Positions 1 through 10,066 of a DNA stretch of 64,000 bases are shown here, one piece after another. The notes beneath the pieces were generated by a model. That model searched no databases. It was given only the letters and a program-made list of their open reading frames with translations, and was not told the origin of the DNA. Every line of letters starts with the position of its first letter. Within the stretch, counting starts at the first letter, position 1. The translations under genes and the position numbers were made by a program. The stretch is from positions 496,001 through 560,000 of the forward strand of contig JBAOIN010000012.1 of assembly GCA_037045455.1 (NCBI GenBank), read 5' to 3'. Origin of the DNA: JADKAV01 sp037045455. Its GTDB lineage: Bacteria; Actinomycetota; Actinomycetes; S36-B12; UBA10799.

Positions 1-890
1 GTGGCAGGGCCAGCTGGGCATCTCCGACGACAGTTACCTGCCTGGTCTGCGTCGCCTTGCAGAGGGTCTGCGCGCGGCCGGAGCGTGCAGTTCGGTGCAA
101 CTGCACCACGGAGGCCGTCGCGCCGAACGGGCAATCACAGGCAGGGCGGCGCAATGTCCCTGGGACGACCCTGACCACGACGCGGTGGCCATGACGGTCG
201 ATGGTATCGAAGCGACGGTCGGGGACTTTGTGGCCGCCGCCGTGCGAGCCGAACGTGCCGGCTTCGACGGGGTCGAGCTACACGGAGCGCACGGATACCT
301 GCTCGGGCAGTTCCTCGACACGTCGCGCAACCACCGGCCGGACGCTTACGGCACGACTCTGGACAATCGGTTCCGCATCGTCCGCGAGGTGATGGAGGGG
401 ATCCGCGCAGCAACGGGGGACGAATTCCAATTAGGGCTGCGGCTCTCCCCGGAGGGCTTCGGGATACCGCTGCCGGACGGCCGTGAGTACGCGCGCCTGG
501 CCCTCGAAACGGGTCTGCTGGACTACCTCGAACTGTCCCTGTGGGATGTGTTCATGCGACCCCGCCGTGGCGGCGAGGGCATGCTCATCGAGCACTTCGT
601 TGACCTGCCTCGCGGTGCAATCTCAGCTCGGAGTTGCGGGCAAAGTGCTGTCCACGGCGGATGCCCAGTGGTGTCTGGACAAGGGCGCGGACTTCGTCTC
701 CGTGGGTCGAGGAGCGATTGTGCACCACGATTTCGCCGCGCGGGCACTGGCCGACGCGTCGTTCACGGCGCGTTCGCTACCGGTACCGGTCGACGTCCTG
801 CGACAGGAACGGGTCGGCCCGGCATTCGTCGATTACCTGCTTGAGACCTTCCCGGATGTGGTCGAAGCCGAGTCGCAGTACGTCAACTAG
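1..890 (+). CDS. NADH:flavin oxidoreductase, Old Yellow Enzyme family (5' partial, frameshifted)
   Basis: FMN-dependent ene-reductase-type TIM barrel that uses NAD(P)H to reduce an activated alkene or related substrate; the substrate cannot be told. The reading frame is open from the window edge, so the true start lies to the left. Family signatures are LHHGGRRA, DGVELHGAHGYLLGQF with the following NHRPDAYG loop, and near the C-terminus the phosphate-binding GADFVSVGRGAIVHHDF. The frame changes once near position 610 (after IEHFVDLPRG, before LGVAGKVL) without loss of expected residues, so an indel error is more likely than decay. The gene converges on the minus-strand GltD-FNR gene about 60 bp away. 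Its last 45 or so codons recur as a remnant at 8962-9117. Confidence 0.85.
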
Positions 891-949
891 GCGCGGTCAG
901 CGACGCTGCGGCTAAAAGCCCTCGCTGCTGAGCGACCCTGCGTGAGTCC

Positions 950-3662
950 TCAGTCCAGGCCGTGCCGCTGGCGACTGGCCTGCTCCTGGGCACTGAACTG
1001 ATTGAAGCGGGGCAGGAACTTGTCCCACTCGATCGTGTGGGAGTCGATCTCCGGGCCGTCGATGCAGGCGTGCTTGCGCACCGGTTTGCCGTCGATGAGC
1101 ACCGGCACCATGCAGGCGCCGCACATCCCGGTCGCGTCGACCATGATGGAGTTCAGGCTCGCGACGCAGGGGGTGTCGAACCGCAGGCACAGGTCGCTGA
1201 CCGCACGCATCATGAGCGGCGGGCCGATGGTGACGACCTCGGCCACGGGACGGCCGGACTGCAGCATCTGCTCCAACGGCCCGGTGACGAACCCCGGCAC
1301 CCCGAACGACCCGTCGTTGGTGGTGTAGATGACGTCGAGCTGGTCGCCGAACTCGTCGGCCAGTTGCGGGACCCGTTCCCCGGGCCCGGTCCAGAACATC
1401 AGGTCTGCGCTGCGGAAGCCGGAGATCAGGGTGACGTGGTTGCCCGCGCGCAGGTGCTCGCGCATGATCGGGAAGACCGGCGGCAGACCCAGGCCGCCCG
1501 CCGTGAAGACCACAGTGCCTTCCTGAGAATGGATGTCACTGGGACGCCCCAACGGCCCGGCGATCCCGGTGAAGGCGTCGCCCACCGCCATGCGGTTGAT
1601 CTCGATGCTGCTCGTGCCGACTCCCTGCACGACGAGGTCGATCGTGCCGGCTTCGGCATCCCAGTCGGCCAGAGTCAGCGGGATGAGCTCGCCGTCCGGT
1701 TGCGGCAGCACGCGCACGAACTGCCCGGCCCGTGCCGAACGCGCGATCAGCGGCGCCCGCACGGTGAACTCGACGATGCCGTCACTTAGGTCGGCCCTGC
1801 CCAGGATGGCGGCGTCGGTTCCGGCCAGTTCGGTGTAGGCGAGTGCACTGGCCACGGAGTCACGGATGACCTCCGGCGTCAGGTCCTCGATGGCGAGGAT
1901 CTCGCGGGCCGCGGCCTGGCCGTCCCCGGCCGCCAGGATCGCGGTCGAGCCGCCACGCGCGGCATCCCCTCCCGTGTACACACCGGGCAGCGTCGTCTCC
2001 TGGGAACCCTTGTGGTCCAGGTTGATGGTCCCCCAGGCCGACGTCTCCAGCCGAGGCTCGGAGTCCTTGATGATCGGGTTGGCGGCGTTGCCCAGCGCCA
2101 TGATGACCAGGTCGGCTCGCTTGGCCGCCGTACGGCCCGTGGACACCGGGCGCCGGCGTCCGGAGTCGTCGGGGGCGCCGAGTTCCATTTGGTCCAGAAC
2201 GGCGGTGGTGACGAAGCCGCGGTCGTCGCCCAGGAACTCCACGGGGGAGCGCAGCTCCTCGAAGACGATGCCCTCCTCCAGTGCGTGGTGCTGCTCCTCC
2301 ACGCGGGCCGGCATCTCGGCCTGGGTGCGGCGGTAGACGATCGTGACGTGCCCGCCGAGGCGGCGCGCGGTGCGGGCGGCGTCCATCGCGGTGTTGCCGC
2401 CGCCGATAACCAGGACCTGCTTGCCCGCGGTCTCGGGCAGCGGTGTCTCGTAGTCCTCGCGCAGGCCCTGCATCAGGTTGACCCGGGTGAGGAACTCGTT
2501 GGCCGACATCACGTTGAGCAGGTGCTCGCCGGGGATGTTCATGAACCGCGGAAGGCCGGCGCCGGTGCCCACGAAGATGCGGGCGAACCCGGCGTCGCGC
2601 AGGTCCTGCAGGGTGGCCGTCTTGCCGACCACGAAGTTCATGACGAACCGGCCGCCCAGCATCCGGATCTTGCGCGACGACGTCGTCGATCAGGTCGTTG
2701 GGCAGGCGGAACTCGGGGATGCCGTAGCGCAGCACGCCGCCGAGCGCGTGGAACGCCTCGAACACCGTCACCGGGAAGCCCTGCGCGGCCAGCAGGTAGG
2801 CGTTGATGAGCCCGGAGGGGCCGGACCCGATGATCGCCACAGGCGGGTGGGTGGCCGTCTGCCACGGATCGCGCACACCGGCGAACCGGCGCTGGGTCGC
2901 CTGCGGGTCGACCAACTTCTCCCGCTGCGGCAGGTACCACTCGAGCTGCCCGATCGCGATCGGCAGTTTCTGGATGCACACGCCCTGGCACTGCAGTTCC
3001 TGCGGGCATACCCGCCCGGTGACATCGGGTAGCGGGTTGCTGGACTGCATCAGCTCCAGCGCCTCGCGGAACCGGTTTGTCCCGATCAGCTCGATGACCT
3101 GCGGGATGTGGATCGAGACCGGACAGCCTCCGGTGGGTTCCCGGCACCCGGCCAGGAACTCGCCGAGCTCGCACGGCTTCTCCTCGCACTGCTTGTCGCG
3201 CAGCACCTCCAGCCAGACCAGCAGGTCCACCTCACGCTGGCTGTAGCCCTGCTCCAGATAGCCCAGGAATCCCCGGTTGACCAGACCGAAGTCCTGCGCG
3301 CGGCTGTCGGCCTCGCGGACATACGGCTCGATCGCGTTGTGCGCCGGCCACCCCTGCGACAGCCCGGCGAACATCGGATACCGGTCGGACAGGTGGGCGT
3401 CGATGGCGCGGATGAACTTGCGCTTGCCGCCCAGCGGCAGGTTCCAGATGAACCGCATCAGCACCGTGCTGCTGTCGTCCCCGCGTTCCAGCATCGACCA
3501 CAGGCTGCGCGTGAACTCCTCACCCAGCTCGGGCTGGCGGAACTCCCAGGCCACCGCCTGCATCCCCTCGGAGATGAAGACCTCCCGGAAGGCCCGCGGG
3601 TCGCTCTCCAAACGCCGGCGCAGCAACTCCACCTGATGGTCGAGCGTCGACTCGGCGGTCAT
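950..3662 (-). CDS. GltD-like / ferredoxin-NADP reductase-like fusion (NfnB-NfnA type)
   Basis: About 904 residues; one 1-base shift near 2674 joins the two reading frames. Order: an N-terminal stretch of about 170 residues I do not recognise; a GltD-type double Cys cluster (CREPTGGC near residue 173, CPQELQCQGVC near 219); a FAD site GSGPSGL (about 279); a second nucleotide site GGGNTAMDAA (about 417); then a PyrK/FNR-like module ending in a [2Fe-2S]-type motif MCGACM...ACIDGPEID. This resembles NfnAB, the ferredoxin:NADP oxidoreductase of anaerobes, fused in one chain. ATG 3660-3662 overlaps the upstream PFOR-like stop by 4 bp (ATGA), so the two are translationally coupled. I infer that it passes electrons between NAD(P)H and the ferredoxin reduced by the PFOR-like enzyme. 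Confidence 0.8.
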
Positions 3663-6600
3663 CGGATGATCTCCGCGTCGCAGTTGGCGCGCACCCGGTC
3701 GATGCGCTTGGCGATCTCGGGGGTCACCTCGACGGTGTCGGCGGCGCCGGGGATCATCCGGGCGATGACGCGGGCCTCGCCGTCGATCACGACGGTGGTC
3801 TTGGCGAAGAACTGCGGCAGTTCCTGGTAGCAGGTGCCGCAGTCGTTGCACAGCCCCTCGTCGGCGGTGTCCAGCCAGATCGGACCGTGGCCGGCTTCGG
3901 CGGCCGCCGGCTCGGCTGTCGGCGGGCGCCGGCGCGTGCACGGCCCGGTCGAGGCTCGGCATCGACGCCGGCCGACCGGCGCCCGGCTCGACGTGGCCAG
4001 GTCCGACATGGCCCGGGCGATGTCGTCCAGCGATGTCTCGCGCGCGGCAGCGGCCTCGTCGTACTTCGCGCGCAGCTCCTCGATGTCGGCGCGATGCAAT
4101 GCGGTCAGCTGCGCCTCGCGGACGCCGGAAAGGTACTGCAGCGTCTGCCAGTACCGGCGGCGGTCGTCGACCAGCGCGACGATCCGCTGCGAGCAAGCGA
4201 CCTTGATGAGGTGCTGATCGTCGTCGGTCGCATAGATGAACGGCAGGTGCTCACTGCGCCGGTCCGCGGGCAGCTCGACGTACTCGTCGATGGGGACGGC
4301 ACTGGCTTCCTCATCGGGCGCCAGCTTGCGGAACTGCTTCTTGAACCGCACCTCGCCGAGCGCGAATTCGGCCGGTGTCAGCGCAGTGGTCAGCAGCTTC
4401 AACGCGCCCTGTTCGTCGAGGTACTCGATCGTCGCGGTCGTCCAGGGCTTGTCCTGGTCGGGGTTGCCGTCGATCGAGAACCACTCGCGCATCGTGGATC
4501 CCCGCCGCGGATCGTGCACGAACAGCGGGTGCATCCGGCTCTCGACAGCCATCCGGGCCCGTGCGTTCGACGACGACTCGGGGATGCCGTGCTCGGAGCC
4601 GCAGGGGGTGTAGACGTTCATCACCGACGGCGCGGACTCGGTGTAGCCCAGGTAGTCCAGGGTCGTCTGCAGGAAATGTCCGTGGAACGCGGTGCTGGTC
4701 GAGCAGGCGAACACGTGCGGGTGGAAGGAGGCGAGCAGCGCGAGCTCCTTGCGGGCCTCGTGCTTGCCGGAGTGCGAGCCGCCGAAGCGGGCGAGGTCGG
4801 AGTCCTGACCGGTGAAGCTGGACGTGGAGGCCTGCCCGCCGGTGTTGGAGTAGGCGCCGGAGTCCAGCACGAGCATCCTGATCGGGGTGTCGCTGGCCAG
4901 GATCCGCGACATCGCCCCGAAGCCGATGTCGTAGCTGGCGCCGTCGCCGCCGATGGACATGATCGTGGGCAGCAGCGCCATTTCGTCGGGGGTGAAGTGC
5001 TCCCACGACAGCGTGCGCAGCTCGCGTTCGTGTGCGGCCTCGTCGTAGGCGTCGTCGAGCTCGAGCCGTGCGATCCGCAGCGCTTTGACGTCCGCGGTCG
5101 ACGCTGCGGCGATGCCCTCGAAGATCCCCTTGGCCAGCGGCTGCGCTGTCCTGGAACAGGCTGTTCACCCACGGGTCGGTGTAGGAGTTGTAGGGCATGG
5201 TCGAGGCGTAAACACTGCTGCACCCGGTGGCGTTGGCGACCACGACCGGGGCGGGGCCGTTGCCGGTCGGGCCGCCCTCGTAGCAGGTAGAGCCGCCTGC
5301 TCCAGCGTGGCGAGCACGCCCTCGATGCGCTGCGCCGGCGCTCGGCGTCGTGCCGACGGCTGTCGAGCTTGTCGCCGCAGCCGCGGTCGACCAGCTCGTC
5401 GAGTTCCGCGCTGGTGGGCCTCGCCGCCGCGTCGTCGGCCAGCGCGTGGCTGGTGGCCATCACCAGCCGGATCGCGGTGACCTCGCCGCAGCCGCGGCAG
5501 GCGCCGTGGCCGCCGGTCGTGGCGTAGTAGTTGGCGCGGTCGAGCATCAGCCGCTTGAGGTCGCCGTCAGGATCGGTCGAGCTCCTCGAGGAAGCGGCGC
5601 GGGCGTGTTCGGCAGTCGCGGTCATGAACTCGAACCGTTCCTGCAGCGTCGCCGAGCAGCGTCGGCGTCCTGCATCGAGTGGCGGTCAGGGCGCCGGGGC
5701 CGCACACGTCGATGCACTCCAGGCAGCCGGTGCACTTCCACGGGTCGATGGTGGCCGAGAACAGCGCCGCCGGTGCCCGGGCCACCGAGCTCTCCATCGC
5801 ATCGAAGAAGGGGCGGGTCCGCGCCACCGGGAAGCGTCGCGCAGCTTGGCCACGAGCCGGTCGAAGTTGCGGCGCAGTGTCGGGCTGGTCGGCAGTCGAT
5901 GCCCGCACCGGCCTCGGCGACGACCTCGTGGAACGGCCGGGCGGTCTTGTCCTGCCGGTAGGCCTCGCGCACCTGCTCGGACAGCGGCGTACGACGTGCG
6001 CGCGCAACGCGTCCCGCTGCGGCTCGGTGATGTCCAGCTCGCTCGATCCCGGTGAGCAGCAGGTCGTGGATCTCGTGCACCGCGTTCGGGATCGCGGCGT
6101 CCGGGCAGGCCAGCGCGCACTCCATGCAGCCGGTGCACGGTCGAGCAGTCGAACGCCGGCACGGTGCGCCGGAACAGGCCCTTGTCCTTCGACGGCTGCT
6201 GTACCCGCGGGCATGAACAGCCCGGCCCCGGGCAGCACCGGCGCCTCGCCGATCGTGCCCTCCCGGAACGGGCGGGCCGCGGCGTCTCTCGTAGTAGTCG
6301 CGGGTCGAACAGCCCGGCAGTGCTGCGCAGCTGTGGCGCACAGTTCGGCCAGACGGCGCCACGCTGTGCCGGATGGCCACCGGCGGCGACTCGTCGATCG
6401 GCCAGGAACGCGGGCGTGTCGTAGTCGACGACCTGGGTCGCCGCCATGCCCTCGCGGATGACGGCCATGTTGCCCTCGACGACCGCGCTCACCCTTGGTC
6501 GCCGAACTTCTTGACGATCTGGGCGTGGACCTTCTCGCGCGATGGCCTCCGTCGGAGGCGCCCGCCGGAGACCCGGTCGACGTGCCCGACGACCGCGCCG

Positions 6601-8805
6601 ATGAACGCGATGCCCATCATGCGGGTCTCCAGTTCGGCGGTGGGCGCGTTGCGCTTGGCCACGCTGAACGCGTCGACGACCAGGAACTGGATCCGCCGGT
6701 CGCGGATCGTCCGGCGGGCCTGGCGGGGCAGTTCCCGCCACACGTCCTCGCGGCGACAGGCTCGGACTGCAGGATGAACGTGCCGCCCTCGACCAGGCCC
6801 TTGCAGCGGGTTCGCGTGGCAGAACGCGCTGGTGGTCCGGGCGAGACCACGACCTCGACGTCCTCGAGCTCGGCGTTGGTGATGAGCACCGGCTCGGGGC
6901 TCAGGGTGATGTAGTAGTTGGTGGGCGCGCCGCTCTTCTCCGAGCCGTACTTCGGGGCGGACTTGGAATGCATGCCGAGCACGCCGGCCAGGATGTCGGT
7001 CAGCAGCTTGCCGGTCGCGATCGTGCCGTAGCCGCCCACCGAGTGGAACCGGATCCGCAGCGCGGCGCGGCGGCAGCAGCACCGGGTTGGGCTCGGTCTG
7101 CAGCGCCATCAGCTCGGTCTCCGGGTACGCCGCGCGCAACCGGTCCTGGATCTGCGCCAGGTCGCGCGATTGGCCGTCTTGTCGAAGAACTGCGAGCCGA
7201 GGTAGACCAGCGGTGCGCCGTCCGCGCCGGGCCATGCTGCTCGAACGCGGCGATGAGGTGGCGCGGCTGCACGTCGTGGCCGCCGAGGCCGAAGATCGCC
7301 GTCGTCAGCCGGGGCTGCGTCGCCATTGCGGGGATGCCGTCGTGGCGCTGCTCGGTGGCGTTCTCCGCCGCCCGGAACAGCGCCTGGGTGACCAGGCCGG
7401 TCAGGGCGGTCTGGTCCGAGCGCTCCAGCACGGTGATCGCCTTCGCGCCGGCAGCAGCCGCCACGAGTTCGGCCTCGGGGAACGGCTGCAGCAGCTTGAC
7501 GGACACGACGCCCGACCTTCAGTCCGCGCGCGCGCAGGCACGGGCAGCACAGCCCGCACGTCGTCGGTGACCGAGCCGAGGCCGACCATGACGTAGTCGG
7601 CGTCCTCGCAGTCGTAGGCCATGCACCGGGGAGTAGGTGCGCCCGGTCAGCGCGGAGTACTCGGCCATCGCCTGGCGGGTCAGCGCCGGCACGGCGCTGG
7701 CGAAGTGGGTCCGGTGGTCGGCCGCACCCGGCCTGGAAGTCCGGCTGGTTCTGCACGGCTCCGGTGAGGCCCGGGATCGTTGATGTCGACCAGGGCCGGG
7801 ACGAGCTGCCGGGTGCCCTTCTCGAACGCGTTGAGCCACTGCCTGCGCCACTGCCCATGCAGTTCCTCCGGAACGAAGCGCAGCGTCTGCTCGATCAGGT
7901 CGCCGGCGTTGTCCGCGCTCGACGTCCTCGGGCGTTGTCGTCGATGTGGGCGATGCAGGGCGGCGAGGTCCGCGGGGCGGAAGTCGTCGCGGTGACGGGC
8001 GAGGTAGGCGTTGAGCTGGACGACGCGGCCCTTGGCGCCGAACAGCACGTCCTGGGCCACGGTCGGGCTCTTGATCCGGCCGGCCGGATCGCCGAGGTAC
8101 TCCCGCAGCAGCTCGGGTTCGGGCAGCAGTGCCTCGCTGAGCATGTGGCTGGTGGCGAACCCGTCCATGGCGTTGGCCACCGGGATCAGGGACAGGGCGG
8201 AGGTCCGGTAGGAGATCGCGGCCAGGTCCGCGGCCTCCTGCGGGTTGGAGCCGAACAGGATCGTGTAACCGGCCGAGAGCAGCGCATAGACGTCGTCGTG
8301 CCCGGCCATGACGTTCAGGGAGTGCTTGGAGACCACGCGCGCCGCCACCTGCAGCACGAAGCCGCCGATCTTCTTGCCGACGGTGACGTAGTGCGACTCC
8401 ATCGCGTAGAGGATGCCCTGGCTGGAGGAGGCGTTGGAGATGAACTGCCCGCCGGTGAGCGCGGCACCGAGCGCACCGCTCTGCGCCGAGTGCTCACCCT
8501 CCGGCTCGAAGAAGAACGGATGCCGGCCCCACACGTTCACGCCGCCCTCGGCGCGCGCCGCCTCGAAGAGCTCCGAGATCTCCGTCGAGGGGGTGATCGG
8601 ATACCCGATGACCCCGCCGCAGACGTGGCGTCATGACGTGCGCGATCGCGCCGTTGCCATGGATGACGGCCGGCTGTCCGGGATAGGCCGGCGGGGGCAG
8701 TGCGCCGGCCTGCGCCGGCTCGCCGATGGCCGCTGGGCTGCCCTCCTGGTCCGGCGCGGGGGAGGAATCGCTTCGTGCGTACTCTGTGGTCTCGCTGTGA
8801 GTCAT
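3659..8805 (-). CDS. Pyruvate:ferredoxin (2-oxoacid:acceptor) oxidoreductase-like protein, many frameshifts
   Basis: Thiamine-diphosphate iron-sulfur enzyme that would oxidise pyruvate or another 2-oxoacid to acyl-CoA and reduce ferredoxin. At least ten 1-base frame changes are needed, concentrated between 5000 and 8000, but the domain order is complete: alpha part (HPFFFEPEGEHSAQSGALGA, SHYVTVGKKIGGFVLQ), gamma part (VGGYGTIATGKLLTDILAG), two ferredoxin-type clusters CTGCMECALACP (about 6130) and CTGCLECIDVC (about 5720), and the ThDP-binding beta part (GGHGACRGCGE, GGDGASYDIGFGAMSR, SGAYSNTGGQAS). The C-terminus carries another CNDCGTC. At about 1715 residues it is longer than a usual PFOR (about 1200), with widely spaced clusters and a C-terminal extension. 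Start ATG 8803-8805 has GAAGGCGG upstream. Substrate is inferred from family only. Confidence 0.8.
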
Positions 8806-8823
8806 GGCACCGCCTTCACCGCG

Positions 8824-8829
8824 ATTATC
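8824..8829 (-). promoter_or_regulatory. Possible -10 box of the PFOR-like operon
   Basis: Read on the minus strand this is GATAAT, followed by a purine-rich ribosome site and the ATG at 8805. The -35 position (about 8847-8852) shows only CGAAAC, so this rests on the -10 alone. Confidence 0.3.
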
Positions 8830-8961
8830 CCACTTGGGGTGCCGTGGTTTCGCGCGCTGTCGGCCCGGGTCACTCAGGCCGGGGCCGGGGCGCAAGATCA
8901 AGTCCTTGAGTTCGGCGGTCTTGCGCCCGCCGGGCCGACCGGCGTCGATGACCCGGCCTTC

Positions 8962-9117
8962 GGGGCTGCGATCGCGCACCACGACTTCGCCGCGCGGGCC
9001 TTGGCCGATGAGTCGTTCAGGGCGCGATCGTTGCCTGTGCCGGTCGACGTCTTGCCAAAGGAGCGGGTCGGGCCGGCCTTCGTCGACTACCTGATCGAGA
9101 CGTTCCGTGACGTGGTG
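8962..9117 (+). pseudogene. Truncated Old Yellow Enzyme 3' remnant
   Basis: Translated on the plus strand, this stretch gives AIAHHDFAARALADESF, then LPVPVDVL and ERVGPAFVDYL, matching the last 45 or so codons of the gene at 1-890 with scattered, mostly third-position differences. Nothing resembling the rest of the barrel lies upstream, there is no start signal, and the frame runs on without a stop after the similarity ends. It is the same-strand tail of a paralogue, upstream of the divergent PFOR-like gene. The 352-bp gap 8806-9157 holds only this remnant, the PFOR-like promoter and a hairpin. Confidence 0.7.
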
Positions 9118-9133
9118 ACACGAGTTCGCAGCA

Positions 9134-9167
9134 CACCTTGTAGTTGCGTGGCCGCATCTACAAGGTG
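9134..9167. terminator. Hairpin at the 3' end of the secreted-protein gene
   Basis: CACCTTGTAG (9134-9143) and CTACAAGGTG (9158-9167) are perfect 10-bp inverted repeats around a 14-nt loop. The right arm contains the stop codon of the minus-strand gene. There is no T-run, so this is a hairpin with possible terminator or mRNA-end function only. Confidence 0.5.
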
Positions 9168-9990
9168 CAGAAGGCGCCGCACTGGCGATACGGAGACGTG
9201 CCGGGCAACAGTAAGGATGGTGTTTGACCGTTCGGCACGTACCAGTTGGTATCCCAGGATCGAACTGCCGGAGCTGCTGCATGGTGACGATGTGCCGAAC
9301 CATCATGTCGTTGGCCTCGCGGGACTGCTGGGACGACAGCCCGGGTGGGGTGTAGGAGCTGGGGTTCGCGGCGTTCACCCACGTATCTGCGATGCCATCG
9401 TTACCGACGAGATCCACGTTCATCTGCTCGGCGACGCCGTCCTCATTCTGGTCGAGGATGATCCAGGCGAGCCGACCGGTCTTGGTGGGGTCGAAGCCGG
9501 CCCACTCGATGTATCCGTTCTCGTTGCGGTCTCCGAAGATCATCGCCGCGGACGTATCCTCCACGTAGAAGGTCTCGAAGACCCCATTGCCGTTGACATC
9601 AAGCACAGCGGACTCGAAGTAGCCGTCGGCGTTGGTGTCGAAGTAGTAGTCCTGGGTCCCGTTTCCGTCGATGTCTGCTGCTCTAAGCAGCGACCTTTTG
9701 TGGACGGACTTCACTTTGCCCTTGCGGAACCGCACGAGCACGGACTGTTGACCGCTGCACGTCGGGTAACTCCTGACCTGGACTTTGTACCCGCTCCAAA
9801 GACGAACGCCGGATCCACCGGTGATCGATCGCACAGTGCCTTTGCTCATGGCCTTGTAGAGGTATCGACCATCAGGGAGGCAACCCGTCCCGGCCAGAGT
9901 CCCCGCGGACTGTGCGGCAGTCGCCGGGTTTGCGGCCAACAGCGACATCATCGCCGCGAGTACCACGGTCCGCACCATAGTCGCCAGCAT
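9158..9990 (-). CDS. Secreted protein with EF-hand-like calcium-binding repeats
   Basis: Not assigned to a named family. A signal peptide (TVVLAAMMSLLAANPATAAQ) is followed by acidic loops of the EF-hand/dockerin kind: DIDGNGTQDYYFD, DTNADGYFES, DVNGNGVFE, DRNENGYIEW and DQNEDGVAE, spaced about 20-25 residues apart. Such loops normally bind calcium. Start ATG 9990 has AGGGGAG about 8 nt upstream. Near 9265 the reading probably shifts by one base: the continuing frame turns into unlikely Cys/Arg-rich sequence and runs into the PFOR-like gene, whereas the shifted frame gives SWDTNWYVPNGQTPS and a Cys-containing end with a stop at 9158. An extracellular role is inferred from the signal peptide. 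Confidence 0.6.
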
Positions 9991-10066
9991 GCGTGTCTCC
10001 CCTTCGCCGTTACCCGCCCGACGGTAGCCCCATGATCGCCTTCGGGCAATGGTCTCTTCGCATGGA

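Noticed and set aside
893..8805. Treating the PFOR/Nfn block as a transposon bounded by the Old Yellow Enzyme repeats.
   Set aside because: The repeats are diverged coding tails, not clean terminal repeats, and no recombinase is present; duplication or rearrangement is enough.
3659..8805. Calling the PFOR-like gene a pseudogene.
   Set aside because: Breaks are all single-base type, no domain is missing and no in-frame nonsense codon was needed; other genes in the window show the same pattern, so sequence error is more likely.
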